Below are positions 6,608-16,624 of a stretch of DNA of 64,000 nucleotides, piece after piece. The stretch's first letter is position 1. Each line of letters begins with the position of its first letter. The DNA is from Promethearchaeia archaeon. GTDB taxonomy: Archaea > Asgardarchaeota > Lokiarchaeia > Sigyniarchaeales > SOKP01. The stretch covers positions 529,731 to 593,730 of the forward strand of contig JAHQWK010000001.1 of the NCBI GenBank assembly GCA_029856145.1. Reading direction: 5' to 3'. The notes below the pieces were generated by a model. The model made no database searches. It worked only from the letters and a program-made list of their open reading frames with translations, and was not told where the DNA came from. The position numbers and the translations under genes were made by a program.

Positions 6608-8908
6608 ATGCGAAATTGGGTAAAATATTTTTTTTATCTAGTACCTTTTATATTTTTTTTAAGTGGTGGTATTTATTGGGGTACCCAAATAATAGTTTAT
6701 CTAAACGAAGTGAATATCAATTTAACGTATTTTTTATTTAATTGGATAAATTTTACTGATGAATATCTGTTAAATATCAATAGTTTCTTTCTCTTATCTA
6801 TTGGATGTTGTTTTTGGATAATAATAATTTTCTATATTCTAAAAAACAAGACTACACAATTTAGAGGCATCATTAAATCTATCATTTTATTTAATCTTTT
6901 TTGGTTTAATTTAATAATATTTGCCTGGATTGCTGGTATAACTTCATACTGGGATTTTTGGTTCATAGTCCATATTTTCATTCTATTTTGGATTAGTATA
7001 GGTATACTATTTTCTATTTTAGTTATCTTATTTTCTTTATCATCGGTGATAAAATCCAAATTTTATACTAGATTTCATAGATTACCCAATGTAAAATTTG
7101 TATATTTATTGGATAAGTATGAGTCTGGTCTTTTGATATTTATACAGTTTGCATTAGGACTTTATTTAAGTATAGCTGATATAACTTACCCAACCAGAAT
7201 CCATGAATATAACGCTGTTTTAACCCCCCTAATTATTATAATCTCCACAATTATTGCTGTTGATTTGCTTTTCTTATTTAATTTCATTTTATCAACAAAG
7301 AAAGATAAGTATATTCTTACTACAAAAGAAAAAGAACAATTTTATCAAAATCGATTGAGCTATATTTTAAATCACGCGAAAAGAGTAATTGCTAAGAAAA
7401 GTCTAAGATATTCAGAGAAATCGCTTGATGGAATTATAAAATTTTTGGAGGAAGGACTACATTATTTTAAAAGTGCAAAAAGTGAGCAAGATAATATCTT
7501 ATTGAGGGATCTTAAATTATCATTAATATATGCTTATGAAAGGAGGGGAAAAATGCATGAATCAAATGCATTAAGAGTTTATAAAAAACTTATGCTGTTT
7601 CAAGCTCAAAGTGAATGGAACTTCGCTATAAATGATTTTGAAGCATGCTTAAAATTAAATAAATTAGAAAATCTCAACAATTCTATGGAATATTTGGAGC
7701 AGAGAATTTCGAACATGAAAGATCTATTAAAGAAACATGAAATTGAAATCAAGATTATAGAAATTGATAAGGGCTTAAAACAAGTTAAGAGTATACAAAA
7801 AAAAGATTTATCAAAAGCTATTGAATTAATAAATAATATTATTGCATCATATTCAGAAGTTAAAGAGAAAACAGAAGAGTCTTATGAATTTAAGGATATC
7901 ATAGATAATTTAGAGTCAAAGATTCAAAATGCTCAATTTTTACGATCCCACATTCAGGAAAAAAGAGATGATTATATAGGTTTAAAGAAAATTCCAACTA
8001 TTCTCAAAGAAGGAGATCAAGATAGTATCTTATCAATTATTCGAGAGTATGAATTTATTGGCGGTCAAATTAGGTTTAAAATAGGAGTAGTAAATAATAC
8101 CAGTTTCACATTTACTAATTTAAGACTTGCTTTTGATCTCCCTATAGCATTAAAGTGGATTGTCCATGAACCAAATTATGAACGTAAGGGAGATAGCCTT
8201 CTTATTTCCAAATTAGGCGCTCATGAAAAACAAGCAGTATCACTATATCTCGAACCTGTTAATTGTATGGAGAGTTCAGTGAATGTCACTGTAAGCTTCT
8301 TTGATGCAAAAGAGAAACCACACGCAATACCTATGAAACCTAAAATGATTGCTATATCTTGTCCAATATTCTTCACTGAAGATGAAGCAAATTTAGCAAG
8401 AGTTAAGAGTCTCATTCATTCACTTGCTAATCGTGATAAAAAAGTCTTCCCTATTGCAGATCCCAAAAAAGGAAATTTAATTTTTTCATCAATTTTATCT
8501 GTTCTTGGTAAATTTGACATAAAACTGGTTAATAAAGAATTTGATGAAGAAATTAATTTCGGTGAAGCTTGGTTTTATGGGATAACTAAAGTGAAAAAAC
8601 ATAGAATCATTCCTTATGTAATGTTAGATAATGAAAATAAAGTGTTAGAATTGGAAGTTTCTGGTGATGATGCTGAACAAATAACCGCTTTTCTTGCTGA
8701 AGTGAGCGATCGTGTGAGAAAACAATTAATCCGCGATAAAGTAATAAAGCCCGAAGAAAAATTTTATGATATGAGAATTACCGTAATATCAAATTTTTGT
8801 CCTTACTGTTATACATTAATCTCAAGTGATTTAGTTCAGAGATTTCTGAAAGGCGAATCGATTCAATGTAAAAATTGCTATGCGTCCATAAATTTAGATG
8901 AACGTTAA
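6608..8908 (+). CDS. Polytopic membrane protein with appendage-like C-terminus and zinc ribbon (paralogue 2)
   Basis: 766 residues, same architecture as the gene before it. Membrane helices lie at about 7-30, 50-75, 85-145 (two or three) and 170-225; a charged helical middle runs to about 460; the C-terminal 300 residues are much more alike between the two than the membrane part (shared HEPNYERKGDS, HAIPMKPKMIAISCPIFFTE, FGEAW and AEQITAFLAE-type segments). The C-terminal FCPYCYTL...CKNC keeps the four cysteines. Different conservation of the halves suggests the cytosolic module has the shared function and the membrane part specialised. Likely co-transcribed with paralogue 1. ATG at 6608 chosen. 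Confidence 0.8.
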   Translation: MRNWVKYFFYLVPFIFFLSGGIYWGTQIIVYLNEVNINLTYFLFNWINFTDEYLLNINSFFLLSIGCCFWIIIIFYILKNKTTQFRGIIKSIILFNLFWFNLIIFAWIAGITSYWDFWFIVHIFILFWISIGILFSILVILFSLSSVIKSKFYTRFHRLPNVKFVYLLDKYESGLLIFIQFALGLYLSIADITYPTRIHEYNAVLTPLIIIISTIIAVDLLFLFNFILSTKKDKYILTTKEKEQFYQNRLSYILNHAKRVIAKKSLRYSEKSLDGIIKFLEEGLHYFKSAKSEQDNILLRDLKLSLIYAYERRGKMHESNALRVYKKLMLFQAQSEWNFAINDFEACLKLNKLENLNNSMEYLEQRISNMKDLLKKHEIEIKIIEIDKGLKQVKSIQKKDLSKAIELINNIIASYSEVKEKTEESYEFKDIIDNLESKIQNAQFLRSHIQEKRDDYIGLKKIPTILKEGDQDSILSIIREYEFIGGQIRFKIGVVNNTSFTFTNLRLAFDLPIALKWIVHEPNYERKGDSLLISKLGAHEKQAVSLYLEPVNCMESSVNVTVSFFDAKEKPHAIPMKPKMIAISCPIFFTEDEANLARVKSLIHSLANRDKKVFPIADPKKGNLIFSSILSVLGKFDIKLVNKEFDEEINFGEAWFYGITKVKKHRIIPYVMLDNENKVLELEVSGDDAEQITAFLAEVSDRVRKQLIRDKVIKPEEKFYDMRITVISNFCPYCYTLISSDLVQRFLKGESIQCKNCYASINLDER

Positions 8909-8969
8909 AGGATAATTAGATTTTTGTAAAAAACAAAAAATTTTTTTACAATGCTTCTTTTAATAGATT

Positions 8970-9170
8970 ATGATTATACCCATTCGCTGTTTTTCATGTG
9001 GTAAGCTCATCGCTCATGTTTATAAACCATATTTGGAACTCTTAGAAAAAGGTGAATCTTCCGAAAAAGCCTTTAAAGAGTTAGGAATTGAACGTTTCTG
9101 CTGTAAACGTATGATTGTAAGTCATGTGGACTTGATTGATGAATTACTTAAATTTCCACGCTTACAATAG
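8970..9170 (+). CDS. rpoN: DNA-directed RNA polymerase subunit N (Rpb10 homologue)
   Basis: 66 residues, the usual size for the archaeal subunit. The conserved start MIIPIRCFSCGK supplies the first CxxC and FCCKRMIVSHVDLIDELL the CC pair of the zinc site. In other archaea rpoN sits with L13/S9 ribosomal genes; here it is isolated after the membrane-protein pair. ATG at 8970. Confidence 0.96.
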   Translation: MIIPIRCFSCGKLIAHVYKPYLELLEKGESSEKAFKELGIERFCCKRMIVSHVDLIDELLKFPRLQ

Positions 9171-9321
9171 ACAAAATATCTTTTTAATTATTAGAAAAAA
9201 GTAACTAGAACTAAAATCTCGCCTTCAATAATATATTGACATTTGTTAAAATTTAAAGATATCTTTAAATTTACATTTATACCTTTATTATCAAAAGAAA
9301 ATTTATCATTTTTTTTTACAT

Positions 9322-10815
9322 ATGAGAAATCCAAGAATTTTGAATTTTTATATTCTTTTTCTAATATTTAATCTAAATTTAATAATACAAACAATACCAT
9401 CATCTTCTTATGAGTCTGAATTAAAACCAACTTCAAATAATTCTGACTCCTGGGGTAGAATAATTAATCCAAATCAAAAAATATATTATCCCACTATGAG
9501 ATTTATAAATGATAATATATATATTGCTGGACATATGAATTACAACTCCTATTATGCAATATACACAACAAAGTATAATAGTTCAGGAGTAAAACTATGG
9601 GAAAAAATTTGGGATTCATCAGTATTTGACAATTTGAAGGGATTTGAGATTGATTCGGCAGAAAATGTCTATATATTAGGTACCACATCAAGTCTGGGTT
9701 CTGGTCAGCAACCCGAGAGTATTTTTCTATTGAAGTACTCTAATTCAGGAGAGTTTCTATGGTATAAGATTTTAAATTCATCCTATTCCTGTGATGCTTA
9801 CTCAATCAAATTAGATTTAAATGATTCAATCTATATCTCTGGTGGGGGATGGAGTCCTGACATCGAATATAATTTTCTAGTGAAGTTGAATAGTTCAGGG
9901 AATATTATGTGGTATCGTAATTTAACTTTTAGCCTTCAAAAAATACAAATAGACACTAAGAATAACATTTATGGATGTGAAGCCAACTTTATTAATAAAT
10001 ATAATAGCTCTGGATCTAAATTATGGTCTAAAGAATTGGGAGAGTTTTATTATGCATCTTCATTGGAATTAGATTCAAATGAAAATATCATACTAACGGG
10101 ATATTATGGTGTAACTCATTGGATTTTAAAATACAATAATTCAGGTATTTTTATGAATAAATTAGAATTTACAATTTTAGATTATGATTGGTGGGTTGGT
10201 TGGTGTCAAACATGGCTCATTGGAGATAATTTTTATATTTTTATAGATTATCCCTATTCTCCAAATTCTTGTTTATTAAAATATAATTCTACTCTCCATA
10301 TTAAGTGGAATGTATCTTTAAATGACCATTTCGTTACTCCTTATTGGAATTCAATAATTTTGGCTATTGGGATTGATTCTCATGAAAATATCATAATTCT
10401 TTATAATAATCCGAGGGGTAATTATACAAGTGAAATTAGCAAGGAAAAATACCATGCTGAAGATATTTCGGTTTTAAAACTTAATAGTTCAGGTGAAATA
10501 TTATCTCATTACTACTGGGGTGGATCTTATCATGATGAGCCGATTCAAATGTTAATAGATCCTCTAAATAATATGTATTTATTATGTACTTCTACGTATG
10601 TGGATATTTGGAATATACATAGAGATCGAATTGTCTTAGTAAAAAATCCTGAAATTAATGGAACGCCTCCTCAATTAAAATTATTTGGTAAATACGATTA
10701 TTATATATTTTCATTAATGGGAGTCATGAGTGTTATATCCATTATTCTTTTAATCTCAATTATTAAACCAAAATTAAATAGAATTTTTGAGAAGAAAAAA
10801 TCATTTCTACGCTAA
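9322..10815 (+). CDS. Secreted, C-terminally anchored beta-propeller-like protein
   Basis: 497 residues: an N-terminal signal-type hydrophobic segment (about 7-25), an extracellular body, and one C-terminal transmembrane helix (about 465-487) followed by a basic tail. The body is built of repeats with the pattern KYNSSGxxLWxK followed by D-x-N-x-x-I/Y-I-x-G, for example SGVKLWEKIW, SGEFLWYKIL, SGNIMWYRNL and SGSKLWSKEL, as in SBBP-type beta-propellers of archaeal surface proteins. Asn-rich with many N-x-S/T sequons. Probably displayed on the cell surface; ligand unknown. Its last 9 bp overlap the convergent gene 10807-11334. Confidence 0.75.
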   Translation: MRNPRILNFYILFLIFNLNLIIQTIPSSSYESELKPTSNNSDSWGRIINPNQKIYYPTMRFINDNIYIAGHMNYNSYYAIYTTKYNSSGVKLWEKIWDSSVFDNLKGFEIDSAENVYILGTTSSLGSGQQPESIFLLKYSNSGEFLWYKILNSSYSCDAYSIKLDLNDSIYISGGGWSPDIEYNFLVKLNSSGNIMWYRNLTFSLQKIQIDTKNNIYGCEANFINKYNSSGSKLWSKELGEFYYASSLELDSNENIILTGYYGVTHWILKYNNSGIFMNKLEFTILDYDWWVGWCQTWLIGDNFYIFIDYPYSPNSCLLKYNSTLHIKWNVSLNDHFVTPYWNSIILAIGIDSHENIIILYNNPRGNYTSEISKEKYHAEDISVLKLNSSGEILSHYYWGGSYHDEPIQMLIDPLNNMYLLCTSTYVDIWNIHRDRIVLVKNPEINGTPPQLKLFGKYDYYIFSLMGVMSVISIILLISIIKPKLNRIFEKKKSFLR

Positions 10816-11334
10816 GAGAGTAAATGGAGGTACAAAGGCTAATAATCCTACTAAAAATGATAAAAAATTAGCTTCAATTGAACCAATTAAAATCTTTTTT
10901 GATACAAATCTCTGTGGATTTGAAAAAATCTCAAGAGATTTGATTAGATTTTCAAATTTAATTTTTAATAATCCCCATTCAATATTTATAACGAGAAGTT
11001 CAATTATGATAATATATATCCAAAAGTATAATTCTGCATATACATAAATAATATAAGCAAGAATTTGTGTAATTGGAAAAGTTATAAAATTAACTTTATA
11101 ACAAGATTTCAATAAAATTCGCCGTTCGAACTTCTCAATTTTAAAATTTAATATAAAAACTCCATATTCAATAGTAGTGCCTAAAAAGAAGATAAAAAAT
11201 ATGAATATTGACCTCAATATTGGATTTTCTACTGGGTACCAAAAAACTATTCCATCAGCGTGTACTTCATTGATAAAAAAACATGAAAGTAAAATGAAAA
11301 TATAAAAAATATAAATGTAAAATCGCCGCTTCAT
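10807..11334 (-). CDS. Hypothetical membrane protein
   Basis: 175 residues with an N-terminal hydrophobic segment (about 5-25), two central helices (about 42-62 and 85-120) and a C-terminal helix (about 155-172). A basic loop KFERRILLKSCYK lies between helices. No family recognised. Faces the beta-propeller gene tail to tail with a 9-bp overlap of the coding ends. Real by length, by the strong membrane pattern and by the absence of a better frame. Confidence 0.6.
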   Translation of the reverse strand: MKRRFYIYIFYIFILLSCFFINEVHADGIVFWYPVENPILRSIFIFFIFFLGTTIEYGVFILNFKIEKFERRILLKSCYKVNFITFPITQILAYIIYVYAELYFWIYIIIIELLVINIEWGLLKIKFENLIKSLEIFSNPQRFVSKKILIGSIEANFLSFLVGLLAFVPPFTLLA

Positions 11335-11513
11335 AAATCCTAGTTAGATAAGTGATTTTATAAGGTTTTGTACTAGTTTTTTTATTAAATTTAATTTCAA
11401 ATCAAGAAATTGTAATTATAGCTTGAAAAGTAGATATTAAATAATTAAGTCTTCGCTTACAATAAATTAGATAACTTGTTAAACGTTAGAAAGAGAAAAT
11501 TCGAATAAAAAAA

Positions 11514-11696
11514 TTATTGTTTCCCGTAGTGTGCGGTCCATCTTGTTCTTCTTGCTTTTTTCTTATGTACCACCATCGTTTTTCTACACTTATTACTACA
11601 AAAAGTTAATATTCTTCCATCATTTCTAATCATCATCACTCCCCTTCCAATAGGGATATCATAACCGCAAAAACTACACTTTTTTACCTTAACCAT
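11514..11696 (-). CDS. rpl24e: 50S ribosomal protein eL24 (L24e)
   Basis: 60 residues, usual archaeal size. Zinc-ribbon cysteines CSFCGYDIPIGRG and CSNKCRK are present and the end RRTRWTAHYGK is family-like. It follows rps6e by 28 bp on the same strand. ATG at 11696. Confidence 0.95.
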   Translation of the reverse strand: MVKVKKCSFCGYDIPIGRGVMMIRNDGRILTFCSNKCRKTMVVHKKKARRTRWTAHYGKQ

Positions 11697-11724
11697 AAAA
11701 GATCATCATAGAATTTGTTTAATT

Positions 11725-12123
11725 TCATTCCTTCTTAAATAGTTTAGCTTCTCCGTATTTTACAACCTTCAAATTAATCAATGTCATATCATGTGTTACT
11801 TCATTACCGCGAACCGTTCTCCTCCTCTTTTCACCCTTCCGTTTAGGTTTATAACCAATGCCTCTTTTTGAAACCAGAATCTTTTTTTTAACTGGCCCAT
11901 GGACACCTTTTCTCATCGGAAATCCGCTTGAATCGCTGCCCCCGGTAATTTGAAATTCATAATTTGGAAATCCTATAACTCCCCCCTTGATGATGTCTCC
12001 GATTTTCATCCCTTCAAATCGAAATTTCTTCTCATCAATCTCAATTACCTTAGATAATCCTTTTCCGGGACCTTCGTTTCCACCACTAATGTTCAATTTA
12101 TAGACTATTTTTTCAGAACTCAC
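11725..12123 (-). CDS. rps6e: 30S ribosomal protein eS6 (S6e)
   Basis: 132 residues, the short archaeal form without the eukaryotic phosphorylated tail. The core shows GFPNYEFQITGGSDSSGFPMR and the conserved KKILVSKRGIGYKPKRKGEKRR, then RTVRGNEV. The start is GTG at 12123. Upstream of rpl24e in one unit. Confidence 0.95.
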   Translation of the reverse strand: MSSEKIVYKLNISGGNEGPGKGLSKVIEIDEKKFRFEGMKIGDIIKGGVIGFPNYEFQITGGSDSSGFPMRKGVHGPVKKKILVSKRGIGYKPKRKGEKRRRTVRGNEVTHDMTLINLKVVKYGEAKLFKKE

Positions 12124-12420
12124 GATACATCAATATCGAACTTAAAAAAGCAAGATTAACTTCTAAAATGTATATTTTCATAAAAATTTTATGGAATGTC
12201 CTATGGAAAGAATAAGTAAAAAAGTGGCTCTCAAATTAGAATTTATTTTACGATGCAAAAATCAAATTTATATTCTTAATTAGTTCCATTGTTTTAAGTC
12301 AGGAGATTACCATTAGTATAGTTATATTAATCAGATTATTAATTTGATAATAAAATCAATCAAAATTGAAAGCCATGAAGTTAATCATATAATCTTAAAG
12401 GAAAAGTGATATTCAAAAAC
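12124..12420. other. Intergenic region between rps6e and the solute-binding protein gene
   Basis: Divergent spacer. No ORF worth calling. Promoter elements for the rightward gene begin at 12421 (separate entry); nothing recognisable in the rest. Confidence 0.4.
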
Positions 12421-12450
12421 TTGGTCAATATTGGACAAAAATTTATATAC
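12421..12450 (+). promoter_or_regulatory. Promoter of the solute-binding protein gene with overlapping dyad
   Basis: A TATA box ATTTATATAC (12441-12450) is preceded by an A-rich BRE-like stretch. Directly upstream is an imperfect 18-bp dyad (12421-12438) of form TTG-n2-CAATATTG-n2-CAA, matching its own complement at 14 of 18 positions. The position, covering the TFB/TBP entry site, suits a repressor operator. Transcription would start near 12470, about 40 nt before the ATG. Confidence 0.45.
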
Positions 12451-12509
12451 AACTAATAAGAGAATATCTAATGATTCAAGAGAAAACCAAATAAATAACA
12501 ATTCTCAAT

Positions 12510-14249
12510 ATGAAAATGGAAAGGAAAAAGTTAGTGGTATATATTTTAATAGTATTATTCGTTGTTCTTGGTGTTGTAAACATTCTTAATGCTATGATGT
12601 ATATCTATTTTGTTCCTGATTTGAAAGTTCTTAAAGTAGCAAGAACCGTCAACCCTGTTACCATGGACCCATGTGATTCTTGGGATAATGTGTCAAACAA
12701 TATGCTTGATCAAGTTGTAGAAACCCTAATTGCGTATAATTTATCTGACCCCACCTTTCCACTTATTGGGAGGCTTGCGGAATCGTGGTACTGGAGTGAT
12801 AATGTATCATTAACATTCAAACTCCGAGAAAACGTATTCTTCCATGACGGTTCTAAATTTACTGCTGATTGCGTTTTACATTCTATCGAAAGAATTAATT
12901 TTTTCGGGAATGCGACCGGCACTTTAACAGATCCCCATCATATGGCGGCTCCACACTCTCTTTACAAATTTGCTGATGGAACACCCATCTTTAATGAGAC
13001 CCTCAGTTTCATTACAGCTGATTTAAATGTTACTCTTGTGCTAAATCGTCCCTTTGGTCCTGTTGAAGGATTATTGACCTATACAGCAAGTTCAATAGTC
13101 CATCCTGATTCTACTCCGGTCAATGAAATGTTAGTTCTTGGTGAAGACCTAGTCGTTGGAACAGGGCCATTCAAATTAGTTTCTTATGTACCAAATTGGG
13201 AGGTTAAGTTTAAGCGTTGGGATAGATATTGGGATGAACCCGCTTATTGGAATGAAATCGTCTATGTCTATTATGAAGATGCTGTCAACGTTAATACTGC
13301 TATGTTGGTTGGAGATATTGACTACTTAGGGCAGGGTATTGCAGCACTAAAAGAAATTTTTGAAAATAGTTCTAATATCACGGTTACTGGAGATGGAGTT
13401 CATGACTCTATCAATGGCTCTACCTATAACTATGTTCTATTTAAATCAGAATGGATAAATCATACTTGGAGAAAGGCGATTTGCCATGCGTTTAATTATT
13501 CCTATCTTATCCATAATCTCCTGGAAGACACCATTGTGAGAGCCCATTCATTAGTTCCTCCTGGATTTCCTGCGTATAATTCTTCCATGTTAGGTGGAAC
13601 ATATAATATTCCTTATGCCAGACAACTCATGCAGAGTATGGGTTATGGTTATACGGGTGGTGTTCCTTGGGATATAGGGTCTCAGATTGGAGATGTATTC
13701 ATTCCTGGTGCGGATGAAAATCTATGGAAAGCAGCAGAATTTATACCAAATGTAGGAAACTTCTCTGATAATTTATGGAATTTCTATCATCGACCAGGTA
13801 GCTATTTCTTGGAATCCCTCATACAACAATTTGAACATGATATGGATTTAATTGGAATTAAGGTAGGACCATGCTTTTACTCGTGGGGAGAATGGCCTAT
13901 ACCACAAGACTTTTGGGAAAGAATCCACTTATGTTGGTTAAGCAGATATCCTGATTATTTTGAAACTTTCAACAGGATTGATTCATTAATCAACCCAGAA
14001 TCTTCCCTCGATATCCATAAAATTGATAATGCTGAAATCAATGCTCTTTTAGCCACTACTATAGCTGAAACTGATACTTTTAAGCGGTATGAATATTATG
14101 AGAAACTTCAATATTTAATTCATGACAAGTACTACTATCATATGCCTTTGTTTTATGATAAGCTCTACTATGTCCATGCTGCCAGCTTGAAAGGATTTCC
14201 ATATAATTGTATGAGGAATTTATACTGGTATCCAACTTATCGTGAATAA
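12510..14249 (+). CDS. ABC transporter solute-binding protein, family 5 (peptide/nickel/sugar type), membrane-anchored
   Basis: 579 residues. An uncleaved or cleavable hydrophobic segment (about 8-33) leads into a family 5 binding protein: the signature VNPVTMDPCDSWDNVSNNML...VVETLIAY near the N-terminus, SWYWSDNVSLTFKLRENVFFHDG, then GTGPFKLVSYVPNWEVKFKRW. Such proteins deliver oligopeptides, oligosaccharides or metals to a two-permease, two-ATPase ABC importer. No permease or ATPase gene is adjacent, so the transporter must be elsewhere or the protein acts alone as a receptor. Rich in Trp/Tyr/Asn in the cleft region. The upstream promoter carries a dyad. Confidence 0.88.
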   Translation: MKMERKKLVVYILIVLFVVLGVVNILNAMMYIYFVPDLKVLKVARTVNPVTMDPCDSWDNVSNNMLDQVVETLIAYNLSDPTFPLIGRLAESWYWSDNVSLTFKLRENVFFHDGSKFTADCVLHSIERINFFGNATGTLTDPHHMAAPHSLYKFADGTPIFNETLSFITADLNVTLVLNRPFGPVEGLLTYTASSIVHPDSTPVNEMLVLGEDLVVGTGPFKLVSYVPNWEVKFKRWDRYWDEPAYWNEIVYVYYEDAVNVNTAMLVGDIDYLGQGIAALKEIFENSSNITVTGDGVHDSINGSTYNYVLFKSEWINHTWRKAICHAFNYSYLIHNLLEDTIVRAHSLVPPGFPAYNSSMLGGTYNIPYARQLMQSMGYGYTGGVPWDIGSQIGDVFIPGADENLWKAAEFIPNVGNFSDNLWNFYHRPGSYFLESLIQQFEHDMDLIGIKVGPCFYSWGEWPIPQDFWERIHLCWLSRYPDYFETFNRIDSLINPESSLDIHKIDNAEINALLATTIAETDTFKRYEYYEKLQYLIHDKYYYHMPLFYDKLYYVHAASLKGFPYNCMRNLYWYPTYRE

Positions 14250-14422
14250 GACATATAGAAATGAGATATTCATTATTTTTGCTATTAATTACTTCTAAGG
14301 TAAAGTATGGATTTTTGAAATTTCTAAATTTTCTTTTTGTTTTCTGAACAATTAAAGATAATGAAATTTATTTTAACGAATAACGTATTACAATTATATA
14401 AGAAATTAATGGATAATCCCAT

Positions 14423-15268
14423 ATGCAAATTTTTGAAGTAGTTGAATTACCAGAATTCCCTTACATGGAAACAAGAGAAGTAGCTCAAGGACAGATAGTA
14501 AGTGATATTTTGAATGAAACAAACAATGAAAGAGTATATTTACTTGTAGATCACGATACTAAGAGGATATGGGCATATAATGGACCAAAAAGTTCTTTTA
14601 AAGTTCAAATTTATGGTGGAATCTTAGCGGGAAAGTTAAGGCAGCAACTGAGGTTATTTTATAGGGTATATCCCCTCAATATGTATTCACGAGAAGATAA
14701 GGAATTTCAAGAAATACTTAAAAAACCGATTGGTGGAGGAAGAGCTAATCCGATCGAAAAAAAAGATTTTCCAGAACCTACTCCTGATAAATATGTAACA
14801 GATATTATAATCTCAAACCCGAAAATAAATAAAGCTATAGAATATATCAATGAATTTCCTAATCCAGATAACCTTTTGAGGAGATTCATGATAATAGGAG
14901 GATCAATATTTACTGATGAAGAAGTAACTGAATCTTTTTTAAAAGAAGAAAAAACAAGCTTAAAGATTATTAAACTAGGAAGATTAAATAATGGATTTAC
15001 TTATTTTCAAGATCATAATTATTCTACTCGATTAATTATAAAAGAAAGAAATATTCAAGGTATTGAGTTATTTATTCATAAAGACGATAAATCTCCTACT
15101 TTTAAAATTGATATCCCCGTTATTCATGAAGATAAATTTAGTAAACCCGGTTCTATGAAATCATTAATTAAAGCGTTTCAAATCCCAAAGCAAATGAAAA
15201 TCTCTAAAGAGAACTATAAAGACACTCAAGAGAAGGACAAAGTTAATCAAAATGATTCTATTGATTAA
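14423..15268 (+). CDS. Hypothetical protein, possible gelsolin-like N-terminal domain
   Basis: 281 residues, no membrane segment. Residues about 30-60 read [20 protein letters not shown], which resembles the gelsolin strand-turn 'vyLLdd...iyvWnG' followed by a helix ([17 protein letters not shown]). The middle (about 150-185) has an '[19 protein letters not shown]' segment and the C-terminus is Lys-rich. I know no named family, and the gelsolin link is inference. It overlaps the following radical SAM gene by 17 bp, so the two are translationally coupled. ATG at 14423. Confidence 0.55.
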   Translation: MQIFEVVELPEFPYMETREVAQGQIVSDILNETNNERVYLLVDHDTKRIWAYNGPKSSFKVQIYGGILAGKLRQQLRLFYRVYPLNMYSREDKEFQEILKKPIGGGRANPIEKKDFPEPTPDKYVTDIIISNPKINKAIEYINEFPNPDNLLRRFMIIGGSIFTDEEVTESFLKEEKTSLKIIKLGRLNNGFTYFQDHNYSTRLIIKERNIQGIELFIHKDDKSPTFKIDIPVIHEDKFSKPGSMKSLIKAFQIPKQMKISKENYKDTQEKDKVNQNDSID

Positions 15269-16598
15269 TCCTCGAACTTCAAAACCTTCAGAAGTTCGCA
15301 CACAATTTTTTAGAGAGCCTAATTTAGGAATACTCTACTTAGCTGCAATTTTAGATTTAAATGATATTCCAGTCGATATTTTAGATCTTGAGCAATTCAT
15401 AGATTTAAATGATAATGAGTTGGAAGATGTAATCAAAGAAAGAATAACCAATTATAAGATATTTGGGATTACCTCTCTAACAAATACCATATATCTTGCA
15501 TTAAATATCGCAAGAATTATAAAAACTCAAGATAAAGAGAATATTATTATTTTGGGTGGCCCCCATGTCTCATTTACATATAGAGATATCCTAGAACATG
15601 ATAAAAAAACTGAAAATTTGATTGATTATATTTGTACTAGAGAAGCTGAGAATTCTTTTCTACAATTGGTTAAAATATTAACATCTGAATTGTTAAATAA
15701 AAAAAAGGTAAATAATTATGAAGTTCAATTACGGGTCATTAACGGCCTCGCCTTTATTGATTCTAAAGGAAAGCTCGCTGTCAACCCTACAATAGACCAT
15801 ATTAAATTAGAGAAATTGCCATTACCAGCGCGTTATAAATTATCTCAAGAAAATTATTATTACACTGTAGCTAATGTTATAGTTAATAGAGGCTGCCCAA
15901 ATCAATGCTCATTTTGTTCAAGACAAAACCTATTTAAAACTACGAGAATCAGAACTATTGAATCAATTTTGAAAGAGATTAGAGATATCCTATCTTTGCA
16001 GACATATAATCATATTAACTTTTACGATAATATCAATATTAATAAAGAATTCTTCAGAAATTTCTGCAAAATGTTTATTGAACATAAATTAACAATTCCT
16101 TGGGGTTGTGAAATCCGTGTAGATTCAATCACTTCTGAAGAAGCTCGGTTATTGAAAGAAGCAGGATGTAGATTAGTAGCAACTGGAATAGAATCTGCAA
16201 ATGAGACTGTTCTAAAAACAAATTTCAAATATCAAGATCCAGAACGCGTTAGAAATGGTATTATAAGTCTAAAAAAAAACAATATTGCAGTTCAAGCATA
16301 TTTTGTATTAGGTTTACCCAGTGAAACTGAAAACAGTTTTTCTGAAACAATAGAATATATAAAATCTTTGCCATTAGACGAGAATGATGAATTGAATTAT
16401 TTTGTGGCAACTCCATATCCTGGATCTCGTTTATGGGATGAAAAAGAACATTTTCAAATAACTATATTCGAAAAAAATTTTACTAAATACGATTGTAATC
16501 ATATTATATTCGAGACAAAAGAATTAAATAAAGAGAAATTAGAAGTACTATACAATTATGCAAAAGATATTGAGAAAGAATACCAGCGGAAAATATAA
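15252..16598 (+). CDS. B12-binding-domain-type radical SAM protein
   Basis: 448 residues. The N-terminal Rossmann-like domain (about 1-145) has the layout of a cobalamin-binding domain ([25 protein letters not shown]) but I see no DxHxxG, so cobalamin would be bound without the lower axial His or not at all. The radical SAM core begins near 205 with CPNQCSFC (C215, C219, C222) for the 4Fe-4S cluster, followed by [14 protein letters not shown] and [12 protein letters not shown]. Such enzymes methylate or rearrange unactivated carbons, often in lipid or cofactor pathways; the substrate is unknown. Coupled by a 17-bp overlap to the gene before it. Confidence 0.85.
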   Translation: MILLINPRTSKPSEVRTQFFREPNLGILYLAAILDLNDIPVDILDLEQFIDLNDNELEDVIKERITNYKIFGITSLTNTIYLALNIARIIKTQDKENIIILGGPHVSFTYRDILEHDKKTENLIDYICTREAENSFLQLVKILTSELLNKKKVNNYEVQLRVINGLAFIDSKGKLAVNPTIDHIKLEKLPLPARYKLSQENYYYTVANVIVNRGCPNQCSFCSRQNLFKTTRIRTIESILKEIRDILSLQTYNHINFYDNININKEFFRNFCKMFIEHKLTIPWGCEIRVDSITSEEARLLKEAGCRLVATGIESANETVLKTNFKYQDPERVRNGIISLKKNNIAVQAYFVLGLPSETENSFSETIEYIKSLPLDENDELNYFVATPYPGSRLWDEKEHFQITIFEKNFTKYDCNHIIFETKELNKEKLEVLYNYAKDIEKEYQRKI

Positions 16599-16624
16599 TT
16601 CAAAATAATAACCTAAAACGGTGT

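Noticed and set aside
6490..6741. 83-residue ORF bridging the two membrane paralogues
   Set aside because: Lies in another frame across the end of the first gene and the start of the second, which are both well supported.
10787..11047. 86-residue plus-strand ORF
   Set aside because: Antisense to the membrane protein gene at 10807-11334, whose reading frame has a clear transmembrane pattern.
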